From positions 124,001-188,000 of the forward strand of contig JAGQDJ010000136.1 in assembly GCA_022885665.1 (NCBI GenBank): DNA of 64,000 nt. The letters are read 5' to 3'. This document shows, piece by piece, positions 51,501 through 62,363 of the stretch. Position 1 is the first letter of the stretch, and each line of letters opens with the position of its first letter. A program made the translations under genes and the position numbers. Below the pieces are notes generated by a model. That model did no database searches. It saw only the letters and a list, made by a program, of their open reading frames with translations, and was not told where the DNA came from. Source of the stretch: Triops longicaudatus (Eukaryota > Arthropoda > Branchiopoda > Notostraca > Triopsidae).

Positions 51501-52045
51501 ATCTACCCGAGTCCCCTCTACCTGTTGCTTTGCTGAGAAGAAAATTTAGTAAGCTAGTGGTTATACATGTATGACTTGACATGCTGTAACACGAGAAAAT
51601 GTAAATGGTTTAACCTTTCATTGTTACCCTTGCAGAACGCGCTGAGGAACCGTTGACGCAAGAAGAGCTGCTGGACGTGGACCGATCCGAGTTTGACAAA
51701 TATCTTAGTGGGTTTTTGCCCCCCAACCTCATTTCCGGTACGTGTGGCAGCTCTGATTATGGAAAAGGGGAGAGCCAACCGGGACTCAATGTTTCGGCGC
51801 CCCTTACTGAGGAAAACTCGCAGCCTGGCCACTTGAAAAGTGAACCACCCAAAGTTCCTTCGCAGCAAGTGAATTCGAACGTGGGGCGATTTCAGCCCTC
51901 TCATGAATACAGCTACCGTCATTCGATGACTTCGGCGGCTCCTGAAGCGTCTTACGCATATCGTTATCCTTCAACCCCGTCGGAGCAAAATTCTAGTCTG
52001 ATTTCTGCTTTAGCTGATGTGAGATCTGTGTATTATGACAGCTAG
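42598..52045 (+). CDS. SoxF: SoxF-type HMG-box transcription factor (Sox7/17/18 group)
   Basis: Three exons: 42598-43168, 50023-50931, 51636-52045, giving 629 residues. The HMG box spans about residues 155-233 (VRRPMNAFMVWAKVERKRLA ... HPNYKYRPRRRK) and is split by intron 1 inside the codon after LSKML, the intron position I recall for vertebrate SoxF genes. Exon 3 carries DVDRSEFDKYL (residues 507-517), the SoxF beta-catenin-binding type motif. The C-terminus (LISALADVRSVYYDS) resembles the Sox7/17/18 end. The rest is Ser/Pro/Tyr-rich and probably transactivating. The fly relative is Sox15. The N-terminal arm (about 150 residues) is long for the group. Intron 1 (6.9 kb) and the 14 kb upstream suggest distant enhancers. 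Confidence 0.94.
44693..44828. repeat. Direct repeat bracketing an A/T-rich minisatellite
   Basis: GTTTAAATGTAAATATGTTA occurs at 44693-44712 and again at 44809-44828. Between them are degenerate TAAATAAAAATTAA-type units. Confidence 0.75.
47542..47721 (+). mobile_element. TIR-bearing MITE, copy 1 (SoxF intron 1)
   Basis: The left end TTGTACGGTAATTTTCAATAA has as its reverse complement, with one mismatch, the right end at 47701-47721. The inner parts of the arms also match (CCTAATGCCAC against CCAAACGCCAC). The element is about 180 bp with no ORF. A diverged copy in the opposite orientation lies at 51275-51452. No clear target-site duplication was found. Confidence 0.7.
51275..51452 (-). mobile_element. 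TIR-bearing MITE, copy 2 (SoxF intron 2), inverted relative to copy 1
   Basis: Ends TTGTACCAC...TTCTCAATAAAAACGACCC and, on the other strand, TGTACAGCACTTCTGAATAAAGACGACCC. Its reverse complement aligns with copy 1 along the interior (GCGCG..CGCGTCCCA, GACCCGCAAC, GTGGCG..GGTTAG), so it belongs to the same family but is inserted the other way round. Confidence 0.7.
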
Positions 52046-52484
52046 TTCGTTTTACCTAGCTGTTTCTTTATGCTACGGAAAAAAGTTACTGTAGGTTTCA
52101 CTTGGATAGAGGAAAAGAAAAGCGCAGTTGTTGATGAAAAACAGAGCCAAACTGCGAGTCTTAATCTGTATGTGTAGTTTGCCCCTCCCCCATGTTACAT
52201 AGCCAGTTAACAGTTAGTAACTGTATCAAAGTTGTTTGTGAATGTCTATTGGGCGTGTACGAAATTTTAATCGTGAGGTTTACAGCTATAAGAAACTGAA
52301 TGACCTGTAATTACGTACTGTTATGAAATTTCCACCTATTTAACCCCAGAGAATACACTTTGACACCAAACAAATTTTGAATTTGAAGCACATGACGAAA
52401 ACTCGCTGTGGACGCGCGTCAGACTTCGTATTAAAACGCACCATAGATGAAAAGGAAACTTTTCTCGTTTCCTTACCGTACGAA

Positions 52485-52490
52485 AATAAA
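52485..52490 (+). terminator. Candidate polyadenylation signal of SoxF
   Basis: Canonical AATAAA about 440 bp after the SoxF stop codon. Confidence 0.45.
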
Positions 52491-52683
52491 TTTCTTACTT
52501 ATTTTCTAAGTATTTAATCATCCCGGAGTAAGTTTATGGCAAAGAGCTTTATATTCTTCAAAGGTTTGAAAGCTTCACGAATGTTGTGCGTTTCACTCGT
52601 TTAACAAGCCGAATCGTACTTCAAAAGCATTTTACAAGCTGACCTGTACTTACAAACGTTCTTTATTAAACACGTCGTGTAGA

Positions 52684-52772
52684 ACATTTTTAACGTCAAC
52701 TCGTATTTTTGAGCATTTTTTACGTCAACTGGTATTCTTACGCATTTTTGACGTCAGCTCGTATTTCCACGG
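52684..52772. repeat. Tandem repeat of about 30 bp, three clear units, more degenerate ones around it
   Basis: Units at 52684-52713, 52714-52742 and 52743-52772 share CATTTTT(T/A/G)ACGTCA(A/G)CT(C/G)GTATT. The third contains the palindrome TGACGTCA, a CRE. Weaker units extend the array to about 52605-52830. It lies 640-730 bp after the SoxF stop. Confidence 0.8.
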
Positions 52773-53725
52773 TGTTCGTTTTACTTCGTCATTCTGGATA
52801 CTTCTGACGTAATTCTACATTAGTTTACCAATGTTACTTTGTTCTGCTTGTCGAACTTTGATGCTTTAAATGTAATTATAGATAGATCGCTTGATTCTTG
52901 CCTGAAAAGAACTGAAAAGTATGCCAGAAAAGGAAGACGATGACACTAACGCAGTTTGCTCAAGCGTTGGACCATCTAGCGTCAGTAGAATAAGATAGGC
53001 CTAATGTCGTCTACTTGCCTAATGTCGTCAATCGTCAGATCTCGGGACAGAAGCTGTCGTCTCCGGTGAAACTTTTTTTTATGCTCTGGATGTCACAAAA
53101 GTACAATATTCAAGAAACACGGTCTTTTATTTCATTTTATTTACAAGCTATGTGCAGTCAAAGTTTAGGGACGTGCGCCTTAGATCCAGCGGGTTGGTTT
53201 TGAAAAGCTTTTAATTTACAAGCTAACTTAGTTCACCTATATCTTCAGCAGTTTTCTTTCTTATTTTTCTAAGCGATTGTAATCTGAAATCGACATATAG
53301 TCGATTTTTGTTTATTATCTTAGTAAATTTCAGGTCAGGTTCCTAGAAAAACAACTTGTAGTGTACAAACTAATGTTTCCCATCGGAATCTTCAACTTAC
53401 TACATCGAAACACATTTGAGCCATTACCATGGGCTAGATTTCACGCAAGTACGTACAGAGGAAATTCTCTGCAAAAGTCATTGAAAAAAGCAAGTAAATT
53501 CTCGGCTTTAGATTATGGCCTCCAAGCCTCTTTTTAATTAAGAGAGTACGGCTCATCAAGTTCGGTGTGTGTGGCGTGTCTAAAACAAAATGTTACAAAA
53601 ACTATAAATTTTCCTAGCACAGACTCATCTAGGTGTTGATAATGAAGCAATTCACACTCAAAGCATGTGAATAAGGAATCAACACTCTTTATTAAGCCAA
53701 GAACAACCAAATGTTTATTTCAAGT

Positions 53726-53820
53726 AGGGTTACCATCCGTCCTTAAATGATAAGGACAGTACTTAAATTTGGTATGCCCGTCCTTAAGGGTGTTTGTCCT
53801 TAAATATGTCCTTAAATGGG
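53726..53820 (+). repeat. GTCCTTAA-rich block, possible end of a DNA transposon remnant
   Basis: AGGGTTACCATCCGTCCTT is followed by three further GTCCTTAA motifs within 95 bp, plus an inverted AAGGAC. The opening resembles ends of common non-autonomous DNA elements in animals, but the opposite end was not found. Confidence 0.35.
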
Positions 53821-54447
53821 AGTTGCTGCTAAATTAGTAGATATTTTGTCAGAATAAAAGGACTAAAACATCAATAATACATGCCGGCCGCATGCAGTTT
53901 CAAGCTCTGTTAAAAATGGCTAGCCGTTCGGCATAGCGGGCCGTGGACAACGGCTATAGCCGTCGAAGTCAAACACACGCTGCTGAAGGGGAATACAACT
54001 GTCATTTCCTATTGGCTCATGGTAAGAGGCTAGTGACTACACACGTATACGCCGTATACTATACGCACACGTGTGTAATCATTTGTGTGTTGCTAGCTGC
54101 TCTGAGACATTGCGAAATGCGAAATGCATGCGAAATTGTTGTCTGACACGAACTTACTCAAAAAAATTTTGTCTAAAAGCAAATATTTGCTGTAGTTACC
54201 TTACATGTCTGCGTCAAATACTGCGTCAAATAATGGAGCACTAGCACCCCAGGTGGCGATTCCTATAAGCATCGACGAAAAGACAAACGTTTTCGTCAGT
54301 ATTAAGATAGCCACCAGGGCTCTTAAAAAGTGTTGCCTTTACGATGGGGAATATGTTCGTTGCTTGAGGGCCTGACCATCGATCACAACGACACCTGGCG
54401 GTCGGCTTAAACAGTAAACTGTTAACGCTCCTCATGCGACTACAATC

Positions 54448-56902
54448 ATGGCGTTGTGTTGTGCACGTAAGTAACGGGCTTTAATCGTTAAATTTAACCC
54501 CAAACATAGCTGGAGTATTCAGTTTTAGATTCAGTCCTCATTCCTCCTGAAGTGATGTGCCATATTTCGATTAATCCTTGTGCTTTTAGTTTCGAACGAA
54601 GTCCCGGAGCACCCGGTTGTATCGCCTGCCTCTGGCGCAGTATTTGAAAGACGCCTCATCGAGAAATACATTGCAGACAATGGTGTAGATCCTATCAACG
54701 GTAAAGAACTCACTGTTGACCAACTGGTTGAAATTAAAGGTAATTAATACCCTTATTGTCAATAATATCGGTACTAAAATCATCTTTTTTGATAGCACCC
54801 GCCATTGTGAAGCCCAAGGTCCCTTCAGCCACTTCAATTCCAGCGATTTTAAAATCTCTACAAGATGAATGGGATGCTGTTATGCTCCAGAGCTTCACTA
54901 CTCGACAACAATTGCAAATCGCCAGACAAGAGCTGAGGTAACACCTCTTGCAGATCTTATCTTGATTCCATTTTTTTATTTTATTTTACTATTAATATTA
55001 TGTTCTCTCTTAGCCATGCGTTGTATCAGCACGATGCAGCGTGCCGTGTGATCGCCCGTCTTCACAAGGAAGTCACAGCCGCGCGGGAGGCTTTAGCCAC
55101 CTTAAAACCCCAAGCCAACGTGGCTGTGGTGAATCCCTTGCCACCGCAAGCTGCCACCACCGCTGAAGTGGGCGGTGTGGCTGCTCAACCCATGGAAGCG
55201 GCTGGTATGTCGCCAGAAATCATTGCCAAGTTGCAAGACAAAGCCACGGTACTCACGCAAGAGCGCAAGAGGCGTGGCAAATCCGTGCCGGAGAACTTGG
55301 CTTCGCAAGAGAACATTAAAGCCTTCAAAACCCTCGCCTCCCATCCAGTAATTATATATTCCTTCTTCCGACTTATACACATGTTTAAAGCAGTGCTTCC
55401 TATTGGTGATTTATTTTACTTGGGAAAAATTTGTTCTGTTTTGGTATAAGTAACCTATTCCAAGAAAGAATGAAATATTCTGAAGGTTCATTCTTTGGTA
55501 GATCTTAATCCCGAAGAACTCAAGTTCAAAAGAAAAGACAAAAATATTTATAATCTGCTCTGATAAACAACGCGTTGTGGCGTAATAACGAAGTTTTTAC
55601 TTTCTTTCAGGGTTTACATAGTGCTAGTGTGCCAGGTATTCTGGCAATGGACGTCCAGAGCTCGGATACGAGCAAAATCGTGACGGGCGGCAATGATCGT
55701 CAAGCGTCGGTGTTTAATAAGGACACGGAGCAAGTCATTGCTGTCCTAAAAGGCCATTCCAAGAAGATTACCAAAGTGATTTACCATCCGAGTGAAGACT
55801 TGGTTTTAACGGCGTCCCCCGATGCCACTGTGCGAACTTGGAACGTGCCTTCCTCTCAATGTGTGCAGGTAAAGTCTGACACGGCCTTAAACCTTAGAAA
55901 CATACCTAAGATGTATTTAATTTATCGTGAAACAGTTGATGCGCGCCCATGACGGTCCCGTGACAGGATTGTCTCTTCATGCGACCGGCGATTACGTACT
56001 GTCCACTTCCACGGATACGCACTGGACTTTTGCGGACATCAGGGCCGGACGAGTCCTCGCTAAAGTAAATTTGACGTTAATCAAACTTTTTACAGTAGAA
56101 CTCCGATTGAAAGTCATCGTTAACGAAGAAAATTTTTGCCGGATGGGTGGCACATTCGGGAGTTTACATGATTGGAAGTGACTAAATCGGAGTTTTCCTG
56201 CACTATTAAATCAAAGTTTTTTAAATTTGACTTTAAATTGGATGTAAAAGTGGACAGTTTGATCTTAACGACGATATTTGTTTTATATAGGTGGCTGATC
56301 CCAACGGTGTGTCACTTACGACGGCCCAGTTTCACCCCGATGGTCTCATTTTCGGTACCGGCACCGCAGATTCCCAGATTAAGATTTGGGATTTGAAAGA
56401 ACAAACCAACGTGGCCAATTTTCCTGGTAAAACCATATCCCACTTGCTCGATTGATGTACACAAGTAGCTAATTTGGTTATTGTAAAGGTCACACTGGTT
56501 CCGTATCGGCCATTGCCTTCTCGGAAAACGGTTATTACTTGGCTACCGCTGCGGAAGATTCTTGTGTGAAATTATGGGACTTGCGTAAATTGAAGAATTT
56601 CAAAACCTTGCAGTTGGACGAAGGTTACGAAGTGAAAGATCTTTCTTTCGACCAGAGTGGCTCGTATTTGGCCGTTGCAGGCACAGATGTCAAGTAATGA
56701 ACTATAATTTTTCGTATGTACTTAATCTTTAACTTGTTTTTTCTACGTATTCCAATTTAGGGTGTTCTTGTGTAAGCAATGGCAAGAACTGAAAGTTTTT
56801 AATGACCATACAGCTTTGGCTACTGGCGTCCGTTTTGGCAGCGATGCGCAATTCCTGTATTCTGTTAGCATGGATCGTACGTTGAAGGTTTACGGACTCT
56901 AG
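54448..56902 (+). CDS. PRPF19: PRPF19 (Prp19), U-box and WD40 splicing factor / E3 ubiquitin ligase
   Basis: Nine exons: 54448-54466, 54590-54739, 54796-54937, 55014-55347, 55611-55868, 55936-56064, 56291-56426, 56489-56693, 56761-56902. They join in frame into 504 residues, the same length as I recall for human PRPF19. The U-box is at about residues 1-56 (SNEVPEHP, RRLIEKYI, DPINGKEL). It is followed by PSATSIPAILKSLQDEWDAV, the tetramerising coiled coil (SHALYQHDAACRVIARL) and a seven-blade WD40 propeller from about residue 216 (GLHSASVPGILAMD, QFHPDGLIFGTGT, IKIWDLKEQTNVANFPG, AFSENGYYLATAA). Prp19 is the core of the NineTeen complex, needed for spliceosome activation. Intron 6 carries a small TIR element. 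AATAAA follows at 57001-57006. Confidence 0.97.
56093..56200. mobile_element. 108-bp pogo-like MITE in PRPF19 intron 6
   Basis: CAGTAGAACTCCGATT at 56093-56108 is an imperfect inverted repeat of 56185-56200 (reverse complement CAGGAAAACTCCGATT, two mismatches). The left flank is TA, as expected for pogo/mariner insertions; the right flank is CA, so the duplication is not intact. It has no ORF. Confidence 0.6.
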
Positions 56903-57000
56903 TAGTCACGAAAAAGAACGTATTCTTAAAAGAGAGCTACATTCTCTCTTTCTTAATAATCTTCCACTTGTTTCCTTGCCTCCCTTTTTGTTTAACGAAG

Positions 57001-57006
57001 AATAAA
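57001..57006 (+). terminator. Polyadenylation signal of PRPF19
   Basis: Canonical AATAAA 99 bp after the PRPF19 stop codon. Confidence 0.6.
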
Positions 57007-57112
57007 TACAACATTTGGAGTCCAGTATCGTTTCTTATCTTTTAATGACGTGTCAGCATTAATTAAGCCTTAAAAATATTACGTGTGAATGGGTATTGGG
57101 TGAAATGTTGGG

Positions 57113-57295
57113 TACACCTTGCTATAACGAACTATTTTGCAATGAGTCGAGCCTTAAGTACGTAAAATGTATAGGAAAAACCAGTAAAATAACCAAAATC
57201 TTCATGTAGTGCAGGTGATAACGAACTTTGGCAGACCAAGTTGTTGTTTTTTTCTATCAGCATGGAGCTCGTTATAATGAAATTCTAGTGTATAC
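57113..57295. mobile_element. Probable pogo-like MITE remnant
   Basis: Left end ACACCTTGCTATAACGAACTA, and on the other strand the right end reads TAGAATTTCATTATAACGAGCTC; the TATAACGA core is shared by both ends. An internal GATAACGAACTTTGG fits the same pattern. Borders are approximate. Confidence 0.45.
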
Positions 57296-57624
57296 AACAG
57301 CATTTTCATAAGTTTATTGAGAAATCTCGTTTCTTCTTCGTGTTCGGGAACTATGCACTTTAATCCATTCTCATGCCAAATTCTGTCCTGCTCAGTTTCT
57401 GTCTTCTTGTGACGGAAAGAAGTTGGCAGGTGAACGGAAAGAGAAGCATCCTATCAAAGGTTACCATTTGGAAACGCGTGTTTAGTAACGGTCGCCAAGA
57501 TTGTCGATTTCGATTCGTTTTCGCCCAATATCGATTTTCTTATTTCAATAGGCGTCCCTGCAGAGGCGCTAGCATCGATACCACACCTTTCTTCTCTGTT
57601 TGCCTTGCTTTTTCTCTGCATTCT

Positions 57625-57635
57625 GCCGCCATATT
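57625..57635 (-). promoter_or_regulatory. YY1-type site in the FET-gene promoter
   Basis: GCCGCCATATT is an exact complement of the extended YY1 consensus AANATGGCGGC. It is followed at once by TGACGTGA (CRE-like) and lies 89 bp before the ATG, a usual place in housekeeping promoters or first exons. Confidence 0.5.
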
Positions 57636-57723
57636 GACGTGAGAAAGGTTGAGAGAGTGAACTGTGCTACTAAGAGAAATAACTTTCTGCCGTTAAAAAC
57701 TTAAATCAGTTTAACAAATAACG

Positions 57724-60700
57724 ATGGGAGACAATAGTAAGTAAATTGTTATCTTATTTGACCTACTTTTTACGTTCATAGCTTTTATTTACCTCAGTAT
57801 TTAGTGAAGTTACCTTGAATCTCGATTGAAGGTTACACCTAAGATATTCAGCATTCTTGATTTGCTTTAAGCTACCGTTTTATAACATTGACACTGATTC
57901 TCTCTAGATATTAGCATTCTGTCTCACTATAAGACGGTTTACAGCGTGTCTAACAATAATGCTGTGTTAAAAGTTCGCATAATAAAGACATACGTAAAAT
58001 TTTATACTCCTTTGTCTTTGTAGCGTTTACAAAGTACATCTTTATTTTTACTTCATTTCTCCCATAAAAGCTATAATTTTTCAAGTTTTTAGGTTTTTGT
58101 GTAGGCCAACGCGACTTTATTTAACCGTGGAACTAATTTTTAATTTCTTTTCTAGTGTACGGTTACTCTGGAAGTAGCGGGGGCGGAGGCGGTAGCTATG
58201 GCGGCTACGGCCAAGGACAAAGTGGCTATGGGGGTGGAGCAGGCGCAGGAGGAGCATCCGGCGCCGCTTCGGCCGGTTATGGCAGCACAAGCGGTGCTGG
58301 TGGCGCCAGTAGCTGGGACCAAAGCTCCTACAATTACGGTTCGGGTGCTGACGCTTCTTACGCATCGGCACCTGGAGCAGCTCCTTACGGTGCTGGTGGA
58401 AACGGCGCCTCCTACGGAGGCTACGATCAAAGCTCTGGTGGCTACGGCAGCTCCGGAGCCCCTGCTGCCAGCTCTTACGGCAGCCAGGGTGGATCTTACG
58501 GCAGTTCCGGCCCAGCTTCTTCTGGTGGTGGCTACGGTGGCCAAGGAGGTTACGGAGGCAGTCAAGGCTACGAGAGTGGCTCTCGCGGAGGTGGTTCTTA
58601 TTCTGGTTTGTTGTCTTATATTATTTTTAATGAATTGAATTTGCTAACATGTTCGTTTTATGTCTAGAAATGGGTTACGGTGGCCAGAGTGGCGGGAGAG
58701 GCGGAAGTTATGGGTAAGAACATGCTTTCTTTCTTACTTGATGACGAGTTCTTTTAGGAAATTCCTATTACTCGAAGAAAAAAAAAAGAGTATTATAATT
58801 CTTTCCGAGAGCAAAACGTGTGGTGTAAAGCTCTTTAGGAGCGTCAAACGAATTTCGTGTTGAAATCTGGAGCCTGTGGCTCTTGGGGGCTTGGAAAGGC
58901 TTAGATTTATCACACTTAAACCTTCACGCGAGTTTAAAGTCTCGTTCGGTTTACGGTTATTCGGGTTAAAAGCTTCGGTGAGTATGGAGTCTGACGTGGA
59001 ACGGAAGGTATATAAAGTTTGTATTAAAAAAAGATTAAATATTTTGGTTTGAATACGTATTGAGATGTAGAGTGTGTTTGTTGAAAAATTGGTTGACAAA
59101 TGCTTTCTGGCGTGTCAATGACGAATTGTTTCCGTTGCAGTTCTAGCGGGGGTGACAGGGGCGGTTCTTACGCCAAAGGTACAGTAACAGTCCGTCATGG
59201 GACAGGTTTGCACACAAATCTTACCATGTGTTTCTTTTTTGTCATTTATTACTATTATTTATATATAAAATAGTTTATGTTATTACATTCGTAAAGGTTG
59301 AGAAGCTGCGCAAGTGTCCGTAGTCGTTAAGTGGGTGGTAACAAAAAACAAATGGCAAACTGATAAAAAAAATACAGAAAAAGGTGCGTTAAAATTATTC
59401 AAAGCCTGGTAAACTCCGCGTGGCGTGTTTCTAGAGTCAAAATAGGGGTGACAAACTGTCATATTCAGGAAAAGTATCTAAGGGATTTGTTCGAGATTGG
59501 AGCGGAATGTTTCGGTAAAAGAATTGTCCAAAAACACTATAAGAACACTAGATAATAAAGAGGTGATCAACTCCAGAAGATGGGTTTTGTATTTCGAAAC
59601 TGGGTATCTGTGAAAAAATCTGTGTTTAAATTGAAGGGTAAATTTTGAATTGAAAAAAATACGCTAATTGAAATTGAAAGACTATTTTCGCGTTTGAAAA
59701 GAAATTTAGTGCGGTATAGGTCTTCGCGGTTAACTGAAGGAACGTGGGTATACGGTTGGAACTGTTAGTCTTCAGAATTCCACCGAAAAAATGGTTGCGT
59801 AATTTCTTCTAAGAGTTTTGTGTGGGTCTTCCTGTTAAAACAACGTACAAAATAGTTGCAAATACTCGTGTTAGGTCTTCCTGATTTGTTTAAAGTATGT
59901 GTGCGTGCGGATCGAAATTCTGAAGGGTTTTTACCTGAAAACTGGTTGCGTGGTTATTCAAACAATACGAAATGGTCGCAAGTTTTGAGAAAGCGTGGGA
60001 AGCGTTACTAAGATCCAAACGGATAAAATGCACGTGTAAGTTATGTTTCGAGGGTCTTGTAAAGACGAGACTGAGTGTCCGGGTTGAACAGAAATTAAAG
60101 AAGAACTAGAAAAGCGAGTATTAAGTGGGACTAGACGAACGAACGTGTGTTGCGAATTTTTGAACATTTTATACGGTAAAAGAAGTCGAAACGCTTCAGG
60201 TCTTCGCGTTAACTAGAAAAAGTGCGGGTTTATGGCTTGAAACCGAAAGTTCGGGATTTTACGAATAATGCTTTGATGGGCTTTTAAATGGTTGAGTCCG
60301 TACAGATCTCTGTATTAAAGGAAAATCGGGTGTCGCGTAAAAAAATAGTATACTGAGTTCCAAGGGTATTTCAGTAAACGAGAAGAAAAAAACACTTGCC
60401 ATGTTTCAATGCCGGTTCTAGAAGAAATTTTTCAAAATAATTTTCTTGTTTGGTTAAACTAGTTTTATATAACGACAAGTATTTCGTAGCTCATTTCTAA
60501 TATTTTATTTCCTGAAAATCAGGAGGAAGCTATGGCGGCTCCGGTGGTGGCAGTGGCTACGGCGGCTCGGGTGGCGGCAGTGGCTATGGTGGTCGGTCGG
60601 ATGATCTGATCACCATGACCGATAGTGTTTTCGTCTCTGGTTTACCCACCAGCGTCACGGAAGAAGAATTGGCCAGCTTTTTTGGCGCTATTGGTGTCAT

Positions 60701-62192
60701 TAAAGTAAGCTTCATGGCGTTCGCACTCGAATTTTTCAGACTTAATTTATTTCAGTTTTATTCTTTATTTTATTTCAATTTATCTTTCCGAGAAATTTCT
60801 GCTGTTTTATCTGTTTTAAAATTCAAATTATTTTGTTGCCTTTATACTCTGTTTATTGATTTGTTTTTAATTTATTCTTTCCATTCAATCACTATTTATC
60901 AGTGTACTCCATTCGTTTTTTCTTGGTTTGTTAATTATATCATTAAGTTTATTATTATTAATTTTGTTTAATTTAATTTTGTTTAAACTCATCAAATTTT
61001 TCGTCTTTTAGATCGACCGCAAAACGAACAAGCCCAAGATTTGGATGTTCAAAGACAAACAAACCGGCGCACCCAAAGGTGAAGTCACCATCACCTACGA
61101 CGACGACAGTGCTGCCAAAGCGGCCATTGAATGGTTTAACGGCCGTCCTTTCAACAACGGCAACTGCATCAAGGTTTCCATGGCGACCCGCAAGGCACCC
61201 GTAGGAGGCTTTGGTCGAGGCGGTCGTGGAGGTGGCTTCGGTGGACCCCGAGGCGGTGGACCTCCCCGTGGTGGTCCCCGAGGAGGACACATGGGAGGTG
61301 GAGCGCCTGGTGGAGGCATGGGTGGTGGCGGTGGTGGCCCACCTTCCGGAAGCGGTAAGCTTTGACATTTTCTCTCGCTTTTCCATCCTTTTTTTCGTTC
61401 GTGCGCCTGTGCGGTATTTCTTTTTTTAAGATCATGCGTACGTTATTTTGTAATATTGTTCTTCAAAGATAATCCTTTTTTCTAATAAACTTCAGAATTA
61501 ATTTGAAAAAGAATTAATATCAAAAGAAATTAATGAGTAAAGAAAAACTTAAAAGTCACGTAAAAGATAAAATATTTTAGTAAAGCCGCAAGGGCGAGAA
61601 CTTCCTTCGTACAAAGCTGCAAGAAAATGTGGGCCTTCAGGCTAAAATTTTCTGATGCGTTGTACCCTTCTTTGTGGTTTCGTTGTTGTGTTGTGGGTGG
61701 GGCCAATACTTATGACAGAGCGACAAGGTGATTGGGTGTGTGCGGATCCGGGCTGCGGCAACAACAACTTCGCGTGGAGAACGGAGTGTAACCGATGCAA
61801 GGCACCCAAACCAGCCGGTGCTGGAGGCGGATCGTCGCATTCCGACCGAGGAGGCTTCGGTGGCCGAGGACGTGGCGGTGGCGACCGGGGTGGTCGTGGT
61901 GGCCGTGGATTCGACCGTGGGGGCGGCGGCTTCCGTGGTGGACGAGGAGGTGGTGGTCCCATGATGAGGTAATTATTTTTTATTATTTATTATTATTGAT
62001 TGATAATAATTAGTTATTATTTAAAACTAGTCTAGTGTCGACTATCGACAATATTAAACATTAAAACTATCGAAAATGTGTGTTTTAATTTAAGTACAAT
62101 TTCAATTTTAAAGCAACTAATAAATTGTGCTAATACATTTTTGTGTGATATACAGCGACCGTGGTGGCCGAGATCGTTCGAGACCGTATTAA
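57724..62192 (+). CDS. caz: FET-family RNA-binding protein (FUS/EWS/TAF15, fly Cabeza)
   Basis: Eight exons: 57724-57736, 58156-58605, 58668-58713, 59141-59178, 60523-60704, 61012-61354, 61719-61968, 62156-62192, in frame, giving 452 residues. The N-terminal half is a prion-like Gly/Ser/Tyr/Gln-rich region (SYGG, YGQ repeats). The RRM follows at about residues 217-304 with SVFVSGLP, KGEVTITYDDDSAAKAAIEWF and the FET-type long loop with basic KTNKPK. RGG boxes come next, then a RanBP2-type zinc finger (W363, C365, C370, C381, C384: C-x4-C-x10-C-x2-C) and a second RGG tail ending RDRSRPY, like the PY nuclear-localisation end of FUS. FET proteins bind RNA and the RNA polymerase II tail and form condensates. 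Exons 3 and 4 are micro-exons; intron 4 is 1.3 kb. AATAAA is at 62232-62237. Confidence 0.96.
59179..60522. other. FET-gene intron 4 with a degenerate tandem repeat
   Basis: The longest intron after the first exons of this gene. Between about 59716 and 60250 a unit of roughly 150 bp recurs: GGTCTTC(G/C)(C/T)G is followed by GAAAA(A)(A/C)TGGTTGCGT and a (G/A)TTGCAA-like piece. GGTCTTC or near matches occur near 59719, 59826, 59875, 60054 and 60200. No coding potential. Confidence 0.55.
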
Positions 62193-62231
62193 CGAGCCAG
62201 TTTTTCTCTTGGACCTGATTTTTTATGCGGA

Positions 62232-62237
62232 AATAAA
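62232..62237 (+). terminator. Polyadenylation signal of the FET gene
   Basis: AATAAA 40 bp after the stop codon; another AATAAA follows near 62297. The neighbouring minus-strand gene ends only 171 bp from this stop. Confidence 0.55.
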
Positions 62238-62363
62238 TGGAAACCACTAGTGCGGCATTTCCAGAATATAATGTTTCGTGTATTTGCAAAAACTCAAATA
62301 AATAATGACATGTCGTGACTGAGACGAGCATAGTTTTTTTTTTTTTTCAAACAAAACAAGGAT

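Larger units (their letters stand above)
52046..54447. other. SoxF 3' flank and PRPF19 upstream region
   Basis: The SoxF 3' UTR probably ends after AATAAA at 52485-52490. Further right lie a degenerate 30-bp tandem repeat (52605-52830), a block with four GTCCTTAA units (53726-53820), and a 9-bp inverted repeat (54038-54077). No gene is supported; short ORFs at 53015 and 53943 look like chance. The PRPF19 promoter must lie in the last few hundred bases. Confidence 0.55.
56903..57723. other. Spacer between PRPF19 and the FET gene
   Basis: Contains the PRPF19 polyadenylation signal (57001-57006), a probable pogo-like remnant (57113-57295) and the FET promoter, with a YY1-type site at 57625-57635. 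No gene is seen. Confidence 0.6.

Noticed and set aside
58152..58565. Minus-strand ORF of 137 codons opposite FET exon 2
   Set aside because: Antisense shadow of the Gly/Ser/Tyr-rich exon; the plus frame is explained by the FET family.
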